From Haemonchus contortus (Eukaryota > Nematoda > Chromadorea > Rhabditida > Trichostrongylidae): a stretch of 64,000 nucleotides of DNA. Location of the stretch: positions 2,612,663-2,676,662 of the forward strand of contig LS997567.1 in assembly GCA_000469685.2 (NCBI GenBank), given 5' to 3'. A model generated the notes under the pieces. The model had not been told where the DNA came from and did no database searches. It saw only the letters and a program-made list of their open reading frames with translations. This document shows positions 26,301 to 35,429 of this stretch, in pieces. Both the position numbers and the translations under genes were made by a program. Position 1 is the first letter of the stretch. Every line of letters starts with the position of its first letter.

Positions 26301-26736
26301 CATGAGTCAAGCCCAGGGTATAGTTCGTCTCCAACCAGCTATTATCCTACCCTTGCAGTTAATTGGGTGGCACATGGGAGGAAAACATTAGTTTTAACCT
26401 GAAGGGCAACTCCCCTCTGGCGTTTAACTTGCGTTTCACAAAATTCGTTAGACAGGGCAAACAGTAAATACATAAACACTCCCAAAAATGTTGTTACAAT
26501 CCCGAGCGAAATTAAAGTAAGCGGCGTCTCCCAAGCTTCAAAAACATTTAATTCATACTTTTCTCGAATTGCAGCGCGGATCCGACGTCTGTATACCGTA
26601 CCACTATCCGAGATGCTCTCCCACTGAAGAAATGGATGAACAGCCGATACAGTACGAGCAGAACTGTCAAGACCTTTGCTTCACAGGACCCGAGAAACGT
26701 ATCGCCCCGCTACTTCAACTCGCTATCGATAACTAG
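11257..26736 (+). CDS. Secreted TSP1-repeat, mucin-like protein, 8 exons
   Basis: Spliced gene model: 11257-11311, 14331-14506, 18483-18629, 21126-21298, 21359-22334, 22626-22674, 26011-26099, 26575-26736. All junctions are GT-AG and all phases match; the total is 1827 nt, 608 residues plus TAG. Seen: a signal peptide (residues 1 to about 18), one thrombospondin type 1 repeat (19-77) with six cysteines (20, 31, 35, 62, 71, 76) and the WSSW motif at 25-28, a basic and acidic linker (78-287), a Thr/Ser/Glu-rich mucin-like stretch (288 to about 503), and a C-terminal module with eight cysteines (526, 532, 533, 540, 561, 569, 586, 590). Family knowledge: TSP1 repeats bind glycans and matrix proteins, and Thr/Ser-rich stretches are usually O-glycosylated. 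Inference: an extracellular, cuticle/matrix or excreted-secreted protein. I do not recognise an orthologue by name. The introns are full of repeats. Confidence 0.8.
13140..13350 (+). repeat. Intron 1 repeat, copy 1
   Basis: Aligns in order with 14005-14220: CTTTTCGAAGGAGTAGAAAA, a TAGCTGTGATCAC box, then GGGAAGGGGGATAGACCAGG and TTCTGGCTTAAAAAAGG. A third partial copy of the first half is at about 12890-12965. Confidence 0.45.
14005..14220 (+). repeat. Intron 1 repeat, copy 2
   Basis: Diverged second copy of the 13140-13350 sequence, ending just upstream of the TSP1 exon. Confidence 0.45.
14331..14506 (+). CDS. Exon 2: thrombospondin type 1 repeat
   Basis: Acceptor TCACTTTCAG ends at 14330; donor GTAGTA starts at 14507. 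The 59 codons encode a whole TSP1 repeat: Cys-x4-Trp-x2-Trp, then CxxxC, an Arg-x-Arg pair (R42, R44) as in the Trp/Arg stack of the fold, and the last three cysteines in the pattern C-x8-C-x4-C. It starts in phase 1 and ends in phase 0, so the domain is almost exactly one exon. Confidence 0.88.
15196..15290 (+). repeat. SINE-like 3' fragment
   Basis: Contains GGCCAAGTACGCATTCAAAA and CGGCGCACC, the tail blocks of the SINE-like family, within intron 2 of the TSP1-repeat gene. Confidence 0.35.
15406..15464. repeat. Inverted repeat (hairpin)
   Basis: Arms 15406-15428 and 15442-15464 (ATTCAGTAGGTATTCGGTAT and its near-complement), immediately followed by a second small hairpin (CCGTAGTC ... GACTACGG) up to about 15521. 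Confidence 0.7.
16350..16880 (-). mobile_element. Internally deleted mariner-like element
   Basis: The ends are inverted repeats: TTAGGTTGTAACATAAGTTC on the left and its near-complement GAACTTATGTTACAACCCAA on the right, each flanked by TA (16348-16349, 16881-16882). Inside, on the minus strand, remnants of a mariner N-terminal DNA-binding region are legible (AETAREIYSVYKE and KEDGRQTIRVLAGYY). At 531 bp it lacks the catalytic domain, so it is a non-autonomous derivative. It lies in intron 2 of the TSP1-repeat gene. Confidence 0.82.
17363..17560 (+). repeat. Intronic dispersed repeat, copy 1
   Basis: Shares GCTGAGCTGCAGCT, CAGCAATATTCATG, CAAAACTCTTTGTTTGCTCG, GAGGTGCTGAC and GTAACCAGCAG blocks in order with 19027-19222. 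The segment 17528-17640 also carries a short duplication around GTAACCAG..CACTGCACCATAAA. Confidence 0.6.
17829..18026 (+). CDS. Unassigned open frame in intron 2 of TSP1 gene
   Basis: 65 codons with strongly basic text (KNRRERKKMMKGYD) and fairly balanced codon use. It lacks a clear acceptor/donor pair in the phase needed to join the flanking exons, so it is not included in the gene model. It may be a remnant of an inserted element. Confidence 0.18.
   Translation: MYKSKGDERANLHTERGGTTLRYRMTTGSLRAIPEILKNRRERKKMMKGYDSESPIIRRAAIFSI
18483..18629 (+). CDS. Exon 3: basic linker
   Basis: Acceptor CTAATGACTTTCAG, with a branch-like CTAAT, ends at 18482; donor GTGAGT starts at 18630. The 49 codons in phase 0-0 encode a linker rich in Arg, Lys and Thr (residues 78-126) without cysteine, including a VVTTTTEQP stretch that foreshadows the mucin-like region. 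It has no domain I recognise. It is placed by its splice sites and phase between the TSP1 exon and exon 4. Confidence 0.68.
19027..19222 (+). repeat. Intronic dispersed repeat, copy 2
   Basis: Homologous to 17363-17560. The two copies lie in different introns (2 and 3) of the TSP1-repeat gene. Confidence 0.6.
19700..20700 (+). other. Unassigned GC-richer block in intron 3
   Basis: Intron 3 of the TSP1-repeat gene contains a block with open frames on both strands (for example 19957-20235 plus, with a Lys/Arg-rich RKIKKDILEMAKSRRHLS). It looks like a decayed mobile-element ORF, but the family is unknown. Confidence 0.25.
21126..21298 (+). CDS. Exon 4: charged linker
   Basis: Acceptor TTCCTTCCGTTCTAG ends at 21125; donor GTAAGT starts at 21299. 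It runs from phase 0 to phase 2 and encodes residues 127-184, charged and Gln/Asn/Glu rich, ending VRPL with the Leu codon split across the 60-bp intron to exon 5. A later AG at 21173 would also be in phase but lacks a pyrimidine tract, so the upstream acceptor is preferred. Confidence 0.7.
21359..22334 (+). CDS. Exon 5: mucin-like Ser/Thr-rich region
   Basis: Acceptor CTTTTCTTTTCAG ends at 21358; donor GTCAGT starts at 22335. At 976 nt it is by far the largest exon (residues 184-509). The first part is acidic, then comes a basic block (about 262-287, containing KVLQRNKKLMRALIEAYRLR), then about 215 residues dominated by Thr, Ser, Glu and Pro with runs such as TTTTPSSTTTTSTTT and at least one N-glycosylation sequon. 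Low-complexity composition of this kind is typical of O-glycosylated stalks. Confidence 0.85.
22626..22674 (+). CDS. Exon 6: short linker
   Basis: Acceptor TCGCTTTGCAG ends at 22625 and donor GTGAGT starts at 22675. It is a 49-nt microexon encoding ALSDDPIRRPPILRLD plus the first base of a Cys codon completed by exon 7. It is supported by the phase match on both sides. Confidence 0.72.
23451..23469. repeat. Poly(C) run
   Basis: About 19 consecutive C. Similar G runs occur at about 30690-30706 and 37054-37067. Confidence 0.9.
23838..24112 (+). repeat. tRNA-derived SINE-like repeat, copy C
   Basis: Best-preserved head: GGTGTAGTGGCGAGCGGC (A-box-like) and, about 40 bp on, GGTTCAAAACCCC (matches the B-box consensus). 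The body follows with CAACCCAGCC, TCATTGCACATGCC, ACACGCATTCAAAAAGCC and GTGTGGGGCGCAACC. Confidence 0.7.
26011..26099 (+). CDS. Exon 7: first half of C-terminal Cys module
   Basis: Acceptor CTATATTCCAG ends at 26010; donor GTAAGT starts at 26100. It completes Cys526 and encodes Cys532-Cys533 and Cys540, followed by a basic Pro/Lys/Tyr-rich tail. It lies 3.3 kb after exon 6 but in phase. Confidence 0.78.
26271..26337. repeat. Inverted repeat (hairpin) in intron 7
   Basis: Arms GGCTTGGAGATGAACTATA (26271-26289) and its near-complement (26320-26337), between exons 7 and 8 of the TSP1-repeat gene. Confidence 0.6.
26575..26736 (+). CDS. Exon 8: C-terminal Cys module and stop
   Basis: Acceptor TCTCGAATTGCAG ends at 26574; TAG stop at 26734-26736. 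It encodes residues 556-608 with Cys561, 569, 586 and 590 (the core is CIPYHYPRC, then 16 residues, then CQDLC). Across exons 7 and 8 the spacing is C-x5-CC-x6-C-x20-C-x7-C-x16-C-x3-C. The second half vaguely recalls Kunitz-like spacing, but I cannot assign a family. Confidence 0.78.
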   Translation, partial: RGSDVCIPYHYPRCSPTEEMDEQPIQYEQNCQDLCFTGPEKRIAPLLQLAIDN

Positions 26737-26967
26737 CCTTCAACAAATTGCTGTTATTAACGCTTGAATGTATTTATTTTTAACCCCTAACTAATAATAA
26801 TAATGAAGGTTTTTAATAAGGTATGCAATATTTGTACCTTTATCGATCGATACCTATGATTCACATAGTACCGGATCGCCAATTACTCTTTATTATGTGA
26901 TTTCCGCCTTACTAACCCATTGTGTGACCTTAATAACGAGCTCATGACATTTTGTGATTACTTCCTT

Positions 26968-26973
26968 AATAAA
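26968..26973 (+). promoter_or_regulatory. Poly(A) signal AATAAA
   Basis: The first perfect AATAAA after the stop codon of the TSP1-repeat gene, 232 bp downstream; it would give a 3' UTR of about 250 nt. Confidence 0.5.
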
Positions 26974-27316
26974 TAGTTGTGCTTTAGTTGCGTATCACTT
27001 TTTGAATGAAAAATTGCTCTTAGAACTTGCCTTGGAAGGCTTAAAAATCTCTGATTCCAACAAATTGCCTTTAATGCGATTCGAGTGGAATTTCCTCCTT
27101 TCAATCAAGATTAATTGACTTGAGAAAGAAAAGAAGTGTCATGAGATCCTTCGTGTGTGGCCATGGAGAGTTAAACAACACCGCTTTCCCCCAGATCGAG
27201 ATCTTGCAAGGCGATAAATCTCATGGGAATGTGTCCCTAATTTTCCTTGTTCCATACGATGTTCGTATATGTAGGTACACAAAGGATGTTGACATCCCCG
27301 ACGCAATCAAAATATA

Positions 27317-27842
27317 CAGTAGCGCTCAAAAGTCTTCGGTGAAATGGTTCTTCAGCCGTACTTTTCAGTCGTAACTTCTTTCCTACTGGATCTAATCATG
27401 CGAAATTTCTATATTCGGATTGCGGATGTATTGTGAATATTTACCGCTATTGACCTGCAGTCTGATCATGTTCCAGATATTCCAAAGAGTATGAACTCAA
27501 AATCGACTGAAAATACAGATGATGGTCCTTTTAGAATCTCTTTCCTTTTTGTCATGTCTAAAGTGTACGAGTGGTAACGCCGATCACAATAGATGAGAAA
27601 AACGCACGCAAGGTGCGAGTAAGTGCAGACGCCAACAACTTTAGTTTTGGCAAAATGTGCTACCGCAACAAACACCTCACTCTACCTGTGGATATTGCAG
27701 CTTTGCAGTGAAATAGGGTTGGGTAGGGTGAAATATGCTCTAGTTAGACATATCCAAATTTCGTGTCATTCGGTCTACTAAGAAAAAAGTTATGAACCAA
27801 AAAGCGTCAAAGCATTTCACCGAAGACTTTTGAGCGCTACTG
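27317..27842. mobile_element. Tc1/mariner-type MITE
   Basis: 526 bp with about 30-bp near-perfect terminal inverted repeats (CAGTAGCGCTCAAAAGTCTT at the left end and its complement at the right end), flanked by TA on each side. There is no transposase remnant inside. It lies about 350 bp beyond the poly(A) signal of the TSP1-repeat gene. Confidence 0.85.
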
Positions 27843-29711
27843 TACATGAGGAAAATTACTCAAGGGGTTAGAAATAATGTTTCTGGGCCATGATGAAGAG
27901 TATACGTCGATCTTTGCAAAAATTCCTCAAGATCAGCCCAACACCCACATATTTGGCTTATCAACCCTGGGCTATTTCATGAAAAGCATTGACACTTCAC
28001 AAAATTACTGCTGGAAAACAAACAATAACTACTTTTAGAAGTTTTAAGTGTTACTTATTTTTACTAAACTGCTATGGTCAATCTTGTCTTAGGACGCGCT
28101 TATGCGTTAGATATCATCCAGAATCGCAGTGGTGGTTGGAAGCTTTTTGTTCCAGGACAATGGCTTTCAGAGGCCAGCCAGTCATGCAGTGAACAGTCTT
28201 CGATTTCATTACTTCTTCTCCTCAGCGTTATTCCCAGACCATTTCAGCGTTCTTGTTGGCCGTCCCCATTTCTTGCTATGTGATACATCTTCTGCCCTGA
28301 GCGTGGTTTAGATGTGGCCTTTCTTTATTACGTCTCGTCACCTCTTCTTTGGTGCTTTATGTTGTCGCTTTGAATGCTATCCTGTTCTTTCGGGTAATCC
28401 AGCGACCTTTTCAGTGGGTGCCCATACCGTCGCAGGCACTCTCATCTTTAGGGGCTCTCGCTGCTGTAGAGCCTGCGAGCCTCACCGCAGCTCACCATGA
28501 ATGGAATGGAGAAATTCCAGTAAAATCCTGTGCAACCAGCGGTTCTCCTAGAGGTTCAAAGGAAAGGTTCAAGGAGAACCGCTTCTCTCATTCCGCCCAT
28601 GCTGCATTTATTCGAGCCTTCACAACCTGGTCCATGCTACCTCAGGCAGCTCCACAGATGGAAGCTTTGCGGTCCTTTGAAGGCTTTTTCGAGACTTTCT
28701 ACGATTGGTTCCGAGCTGAGGAAATTGGTCGTCTTCACGTTCAGCCAGAGCCGCTACTTCGCCAGCACTTTCTACCAATCGTGCTGCTTGCCCTGAGTTC
28801 TTTTCGCTCGCTGCTACTAGAGCGATGCCATTAAAGTAGCAGACGTCTTTAGTCATCCATTCACGGGTCCTCTTGTAATAACGTTCAAGCTAGCAGTGCT
28901 AGTAGGGAGAGTAAGGGGCTCAGGTCTGATCCTTGATGTAACCCAAAGCGACATCTATGGCTCCTGTTAGGCCGTGGAATGTGCGTATTGTTATCCCGGA
29001 CCCACCCATAATCACGAAGATCAGGTTTTCTAACGGGTTTGCTCTGGGAGCCCTCTCCATAGGATTGTAAGATAGTCAGACGCCTTCTCTACGTCGCAAA
29101 GCTAGGTAACGAAGTCTGTCTTTCTGCTGCTCCTCTATCACTTGTCTACCTTCGAAGATGGTATCCATTGTAGACCTTTCTAGCGTAAAACCGGGTATGT
29201 GTAATCTATGCAATCGGCATAAGTCTACATAACCAATTAATCGAGTCGACTAGCCGCTCGTACGGTTTCATTGTGAGTGTAGTCAACCCGATCTCATGGT
29301 TTTTGGAACACTACTTCGCGTCCTTCATTTTCTTTAAGATAGAAGCCACAATACTGCTCCTCGACGCGTCTGGTATCCTCCGCTCGATGGTCGCAGTGTT
29401 CAGGAGCCGGGTGAGCCACCCGATCCTATGCTCTCCGAGCGGCCCTACATGCTTCACTCGCAAGCTTTATCTATACTACTGCTCGAACACTAGAGATTTC
29501 CTTCACCTAGGGTTCTACGGTTCTCCTTTATTGAGGTTTCTCTCTCACTGAAGGATCCCAGCCGGTTAGCGACGAGGCTACGTAGGGCGGCCTCAGGGGG
29601 TGGACTCCCTGATTCTGCTGTGTTGGTCGATATACCTTCTGTTTCTCGCAGGCTATCCACGCGTACGTGTGTGGAGGGTCTGTGGGTGCAGTTGGTATCC
29701 TGCTAATCGAC
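27843..29711. other. Unassigned, probably old transposon DNA
   Basis: The longest frame (28349-28834 plus, 161 codons) has no recognised domain. On the minus strand, scattered LINE-like scraps may be present, but stops are too frequent to assign them. The RTE copy begins at its right edge. Confidence 0.3.
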
Positions 29712-30436
29712 TCAGCCAAAGGCTTGCACAAGTAGCCAAGAGACGACTCTCTTCGAAGACTCTGGAGCTGATACGCCAACGTGGAATCGCGCGAGCTGCA
29801 GGGAATCATCAACAAACGTGCAAACTTGCGAAGCTATGCAGGGAAGCGATAAAGGAAGATCTGAAAAAGAGAAGGGCAGCACTTAGGACGAAGCCGCCAA
29901 CGCTGAAAAGAGCATTCGTAAAGCCTGACCGTGCTTCGTCAGTGAGAAGATCAAGATTACTTCCCTTGTCGTCCTGACGGAACAGTTACTGCATCTCGAA
30001 GGGCAATGGAGGTCATTTACGATTTCGACAGCCACGTCTACCTGCCTACTCACCATCTTAGGCAAGACGAATATATCGCTCCATCGATTCTCCCTTCCGA
30101 AATTCGACATGCCATCACGTAGATGAAGAATTGTACGGCGCTTGGTCCCGATAGGACCAAACCAAAACGTCTGCAGAGTCTTCCACTCATTATCGTCAGA
30201 GCTCTGGCTAGGCTCCTCACGCGGTACCTTTCGGAATGCAATGCCCACGTCGTGGAAAACTAGCAAGATAGTGTTGCTGTACAGGAAGGGAGGTTCCGAC
30301 GATATTGGCAATTATTATCCAATTTGCCTGCTGTCTCTAATCTACAATCTTTTCATAAGCGTCATCCTAAACAGGATTGGCAGAATATTAGATGAAGGAC
30401 AGTCATGCGAGCAAGCAGGGTTCCGGAGAGAGTTCA
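29712..30436 (+). mobile_element. RTE-type LINE, 5' segment (pseudogene)
   Basis: Decayed non-LTR retrotransposon ORF. Around 29712-29900 the translation reads like the linker before the RT domain (for example TLELIRQRGIARAAGNH and LAKLCREAIKEDL). Around 30250-30430 it reads like the RT fingers/palm (GNYYPICLLSLIYNLF, then ILNRIGRILDEGQSCEQAGF). Frameshifts and stops separate these parts. This text is typical of RTE-clade elements in hookworms. The endonuclease part is missing, so the copy is 5'-truncated. It is cut at 30436 by another element. Confidence 0.8.
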
Positions 30437-30803
30437 CCAGGGAAGGATCCCAAGTCGAAGTGGCCATTCGAAATGAGACCCACACTGCTGGACGTGTTTT
30501 TGGATGCTGATTTCGAATCTGCTTTCCAAATTTGCCGAGCGTTCCTGTGAACGGAGTTATGAGGGTGGTTTTAGGGAGATTAACATAAGAAAACTTAAAT
30601 TATATGTATGCGCCTTTCTTCTCAACGGCGGCTTAGTGTGGTGGTAAGCGTGACGCTTCATGTGCGTGAGACTATGGTTCGAGTTTTGGAGGGGGGGGGG
30701 GGGGGGTGGAGTTTTGCATTATATGGAATTTTTCCCTTAAGGACTAGAAACTACTGTTATGGTGATTTTATCACGTTCTATGAAGTTTTGATGCTTTGCT
30801 GAT
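30437..30803 (+). repeat. Left inverted arm of nested element
   Basis: Pairs with 31541-31899 in inverted orientation at high identity. It contains a tRNA-like promoter pair (GTGTGGTGGTAAGCG as A-box-like, GGTTCGAGTTTT as B-box-like) and a run of about 17 G that is not matched in the other arm. Confidence 0.75.
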
Positions 30804-31540
30804 GCCTTCTCCTACCTACCTACCTGTTACCGAGTGGGAGATTCTTCCGTGCGCAAAATTTGGAGCTCCTGGCGAGAACAAGGCATATGACGAGCAATGG
30901 TGATGCTAAAGTGGGTGGTGGGGCTAGATTGGCTGTGATGGTGCGTAGCAGCTCCGGACCCACCAGCACCGGCACTGTTGACCATGGACTCATGGATATC
31001 ATTCACAGACCAGAAAGCTATTCAGTGCGTCTTGCCTCCAAAAAAGCAGGTGAAGGGAATTCCACTCTTCTCGAGGCTTCCAGGAGGCTAATACAGCCAA
31101 CAGAAGCCTCTTCAGATCATCCTTTTAGAAACATGGTTAAACGCACCACCTCATAGGTAATAGCTCATGATCTCAACTTTTGCGTGTACTCTCGGAACCC
31201 TGTTTCCGCCTACTATCGCTTGTCTACTTTTAGTTCTGCGCTGTTAGATCTAGGAAATTCCTCTTCAATCATGGTATGGCGCCGGCTTTTTGAATACCCG
31301 GGTGATTTTGGGACGCCTGCACAATTCTGTTTCCCTTCTGATTTGGGGTTAGCAACTGTGAAGCAATGGGCTGTGACGAAATCTTTTTCATCCCTTGCTT
31401 CCATTGTGAGAAGTTCTTTGTTACAAGCATTTCGTGTAGAGTATCACATTTGATCATTCAAGTGGCAAAAGTTATCCTACTATGATCCTAGAGTGAGAGA
31501 GCATGCGAGTAAAACTGAAGTATTACTTTATGTGAATAAA

Positions 31541-31899
31541 TATCAGCAAAAGCATGAAAAGGTCATAAAACGTGATAAAATCACCATGAGAGCATTTTCT
31601 AGTCCTCAAGGGTAAAATTCCATATAATGCAAAAATTCCGTCCTGCACAAAATCTAAACCCTGGACTCCCACACATGAAGCGTCACGCTTACCACCACAC
31701 CAAGCCGCCGTTGAGGAGAAAGGCGCATCCATGTAATTTAAGTTTTCTTATGTTAAGCTCCCTAAAACCACCCTCATAACTCCGTTCACAGGAACGCTCG
31801 GCAAATTTGGAAAGCAGATTCGAACTCAGCATCCAAAAACACGTCCAGCAGTGTAGGTCCCATTTCAAATGGCCACTTCGACTTGGGGTCCTTCCCTGG
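31541..31899 (-). repeat. Right inverted arm of nested element
   Basis: Inverted copy of 30437-30803. The position equivalent to the G-run in the left arm is a short mixed sequence here, showing independent drift of the arms. Confidence 0.75.
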
Positions 31900-33085
31900 T
31901 CAGTACAATCGATCACATCCACACCGTTACAAGACTCATTGAAGTATCGCGGGAATACAAAATGCCGTTATGTCTTACGTTCATCGATTTGAAGAAAACC
32001 CTAGATATCGTCGAGACAGAATCGGTAATCGAAGTCCTACGCAACCAGGGTGTTCCTAGGCAATATATGAGGGGGTTCGTGAGTTCTACAGGAACTCCAC
32101 GACCAGTTTCTCGAAATTTTACAAAGAAGCTATCATCAACGTAAGGGAGGTGTTAGACAGGGCGATACCGTTCAGTGCCGCTCTTGAAAACATCATGCGT
32201 CATGCGAAATGGGAATGCATTAAAGTGAAGGTCGATGGCCGCTACTTACATCATCTCGGACGACATCGGGCTTATAACACCGAACATCGAGCAGGCCGAA
32301 CGAACGCTGGCCGAGTTCGACAGTGCTTGTGGAAAGATCGGCTTACAACTGAAACTAACGAAGACCATGTTCACGAGAAAGGGAGTGGTCCTGAGGCTCC
32401 TTTAATGCTGAGCGAAACGACTATCTTCGAATGCTCTAGCTACGTAGATCGGGAAGTCAACATGATGAACGACCTAGCTCCGGAGCTGAGCAGAAAGAAA
32501 CGCGCCGGGTGGAGAGCAATCAAGAATATCGCGGGAGTAGTGAAGAAGACAAAGAACATCCGGCTCCGCGCTCACCTTTCGACACTGCTGTTCTTCCTAC
32601 TTTGACGTACGCCTCTGAGACTTGGACTCTACGAAAGCAGGATGAGCAAGCTATCAGCGTTACTCAACGCGCTTTGGAAAGGAATTTGCTGAAATGATGC
32701 TGATAGAATTTGACTGTACAAGTAAGTACAGAAGGAAAACCGGAGTCCTGAGTTCCGTCAACGAACGAAAATCAGGGATGCCTTAGATTACGCCAAGAAA
32801 TCGAAGATCAGGTGGGCCGGACACGTTGTGCGATATAGTGATGACCGCTGGACCAGGACGGTTGAGGACTGGATTCCTGGGGACTTCAAGCGTCAAACAC
32901 CAAGACGGCCGCCAACGAGATGGTCAGATTTTTTCGCGAAAGCTCTGTATGAAAGGAATGCTGAGCCTCGTGTCCCTGAAGCGAGGACGATCAACTGGAC
33001 CACTCTAGCCCGTGATAGGGACGAATGGAGACGTTACCGCTCGAGGAAATCGACGATCAACAGGACGGCAGGTGATACATGTGTT
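31900..33085 (+). mobile_element. RTE-type LINE, 3' segment (pseudogene)
   Basis: Continuation of the same RTE copy after the insertion: STIDHIHT at the junction, then IEVSREYKMPLCLTFIDLKK (RT motif A region, with the usual catalytic FID present), REVNMMNDLAPELSRKKRAG, TYASETWTLRKQDEQAISVT, and the C-terminal [10 protein letters not shown] ... [11 protein letters not shown] typical of the family. The frame is broken several times, so it is non-functional. The 3' end is placed near the GCAGGTGATACATGTG tail. Confidence 0.82.
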
Positions 33086-33399
33086 ACTGCTCGAAGAACC
33101 TCAATCTCTTTCCTGCGATGGGCCCAACCGTCACCTCCAACTAGAAGTTGCTTTCACGGTGAACTTCGTCGTTTATAAGACCACCGAAGTCCCTTTGCAA
33201 CAACCGCGCGATCGCGGCTGGATGTGTCCGGATGGCACCCTCGTTGTTCTTTATGTATTCCACTAATCAAATGTCCTGGACAGTTCGATGCTGATCTACG
33301 ACAAAGACAGAGATGTGATAACGCCTGTTCGAAAGATGAACTTTTTTCTATTCTTCTTGACCATTAACCATCCAGCTTGTGGTACAAAGAGTTGATTTC

Positions 33400-33910
33400 C
33401 GCATTCTATGCCTTGCCTCAGCGAGCATCTATAGACAAAGGTCTTCTTCTAGAGATCGTGTCATTTCACAGCACACACGCGGATTTCTTCTTCCTTACAG
33501 TCTTTTAAACTTAATCATTCCCGACCCACGCTGCCTTGACTTTTCCAGGTCCACCACGGATCTCACCCTATGTTTTAGTCCCCGATTGTTCGTCAGACAT
33601 GCTCTCGATAGTCTTTACACCTTCAGGAAATGATTTTTTTTATGAGCACATGGTCGACTTCCGATTGTTTCCTTCCTCTGCTGCAGATAACTTCTCGAGT
33701 CTCACTTTTCGCGAAGAAAAGAATGTGATGCAGACTGCTAGGTGGGTTATAGCCAGGCCGAGAACCCTCCCTTCTCTGGTCATGACTCCTACTACTCCAA
33801 TTTTATGAACTCTTACTGGGCTCCTCGTTCCGGGCCAATGTGGCCATTCAGATCACCCGCTACGGTGTGACAGTTCCGTTCCGTAAGCTGATCTGACGGC
33901 ATCATCCAGG
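33400..33910 (-). pseudogene. Decayed LINE endonuclease fragment
   Basis: Read on the minus strand, a block near 33820-33880 gives GDLNGHIGPERG, resembling the DxNGHxG motif of apurinic-endonuclease-type LINEs, followed downstream by broken text compatible with the rest of that domain. There are many stops and frameshifts. The boundaries are approximate and the family assignment rests mainly on the one motif. Confidence 0.4.
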
Positions 33911-34124
33911 CTCAGATGGCAGCCACCTTGCGTATGTACACGGATACTATTGTCCAGTACCCCTCTTTCGTTCGTTTCATTAAAGCCATGATGCAGAAAA
34001 TGGTTTGATTGTTATTGCAGTTAACTTCCTCTGACAATGAGGTGCTCTGGTATTTTCCAACTCTCTACTTTCTGATACAACAGGTAAAGTGAATTTGCAA
34101 GCAAAAACCGTCCACAGTATTATT

Positions 34125-34414
34125 GATCGGACGCAGGTGGTAAGGTGGCAGATGTGCCCTATCACACAGGCATCGTTCTGGGATCAAATTCCGAATTGGT
34201 ACTCGCCTATGTCAATCGGCCATTCCATCCCTCCGGGGTCGGTTGATGGGTACCAGATTCATCTGGGGCTCAAAAGCACAGAATTTTACATCGACTGTCC
34301 ACCACAAGTCATTGTATAGGTCACATAAGCATACAAATCGTCACTACGATTCTGATTGGATATCGGATATGCGGCCTATCCCGTGAACGGGATTGACTGC
34401 AATGAAGACTTTAT
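34125..34414 (+). repeat. tRNA-derived SINE-like repeat, copy D
   Basis: Head GCAGGTGGTAAGGTGGC, decayed B box GGGATCAAATTCCG, body CATCCCTCCGGGGTCGGTTG, CAAGTCATTGTATAGGTCAC, ACTACGATTCTGATTGGAT, and tail AATGAAGACTTTATACC shared with copy A. Confidence 0.65.
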
Positions 34415-35429
34415 ACCTCATCCTTTTACCGGCCCCTGACCATGAACAGGCAGTTTACTTGTTGCCTTCGAGCGGATGGAAATCGAATTCATCTGAACAG
34501 TTTCACGCACTCTACTTACAATATGTATGATGACTGCCACTTAGCATCTTCAAGGTCTTGGCGTTTCGATTAGGACGGGACTGTTGAGCGAATTGCGCTA
34601 ATGAGCCCACCTACAACAATCTCATTTACATCCAAACATCACCGAATTCCCCACAAACAATATGAAGCTCTACTTTGTAGCGAAATTCATGATTCTTCGG
34701 TATTTGCCCAACGCCTAAGGAAGATGGGTAAACTGGGCTGAAAATGGGGGACACAATTTCTAATCACATGCGACCTAAGCAAAATGACTTCATAGTGTGA
34801 CAACCCTATTTTACTACGGGGATTAGGTGGGGCATTATCAATGAGGGCCTCAATCACGTGTATACTTCTGAGATCAAATCGCGTCGATACCCATACCGAA
34901 TCGATACCGCTTATGCCAGCCGGCTTTCATCGTCCCCAAGCCGCTTAATTGCTTACAGTCTCATCTGGGAGGATAAAGGCACCAACATGTATACCAGCTG
35001 AACAAGCAAATCAACGGGTAGGTCACACACGCCTTTACCTCAGTGGACGTGGTGTACTTGAGCCAGCATTCTAAGTGATCTGAGGAAACTCATAACCATA
35101 ATATCAAATGAAGAGTAACTTCTTCTTGTTAGTCTCAATGAGGATCGCCACCCACTATCTATGATCACTCAATAAGAAAAACAACTAGAGGCCAATAAAG
35201 ACTTGACAAGAGACTGGTAGCCATTCCTTGCCCTGAACACTACTTTATCCCGACTACAACTGGATACCACCTTACACGTTAACTTCAGAGTTTTGCAAAG
35301 TAACATTGTAAACTATGTAAACATTGTAGACATAACATGTAAACTTCAATGCAAAATGTTGCAAACATTAAATACAAATGTGCTAAGAATTATCAAGATC
35401 GCAAATGCACATAAAATGTGAATAATTAC

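Larger units (their letters stand above)
30437..31899. mobile_element. 1.46-kb element with long inverted arms, in RTE
   Basis: Starts CCAGGGAAGG and ends CCTTCCCTGG, flanked by a 3-bp direct repeat TCA (30434-30436 and 31900-31902). Removing it plus one TCA restores the RTE reading frame across GFRREF/STIDHIHT, which fixes both ends independently. The terminal arms are about 360 bp each. The centre (about 30804-31540) shows no transposase I recognise, so it is a non-autonomous foldback-type DNA element. Superfamily unknown. Confidence 0.8.

Noticed and set aside
28349..28834. 161-codon plus-strand open frame
   Set aside because: Long, but the composition is unremarkable, no domain or splice context is visible, and it lies in probable transposon debris.
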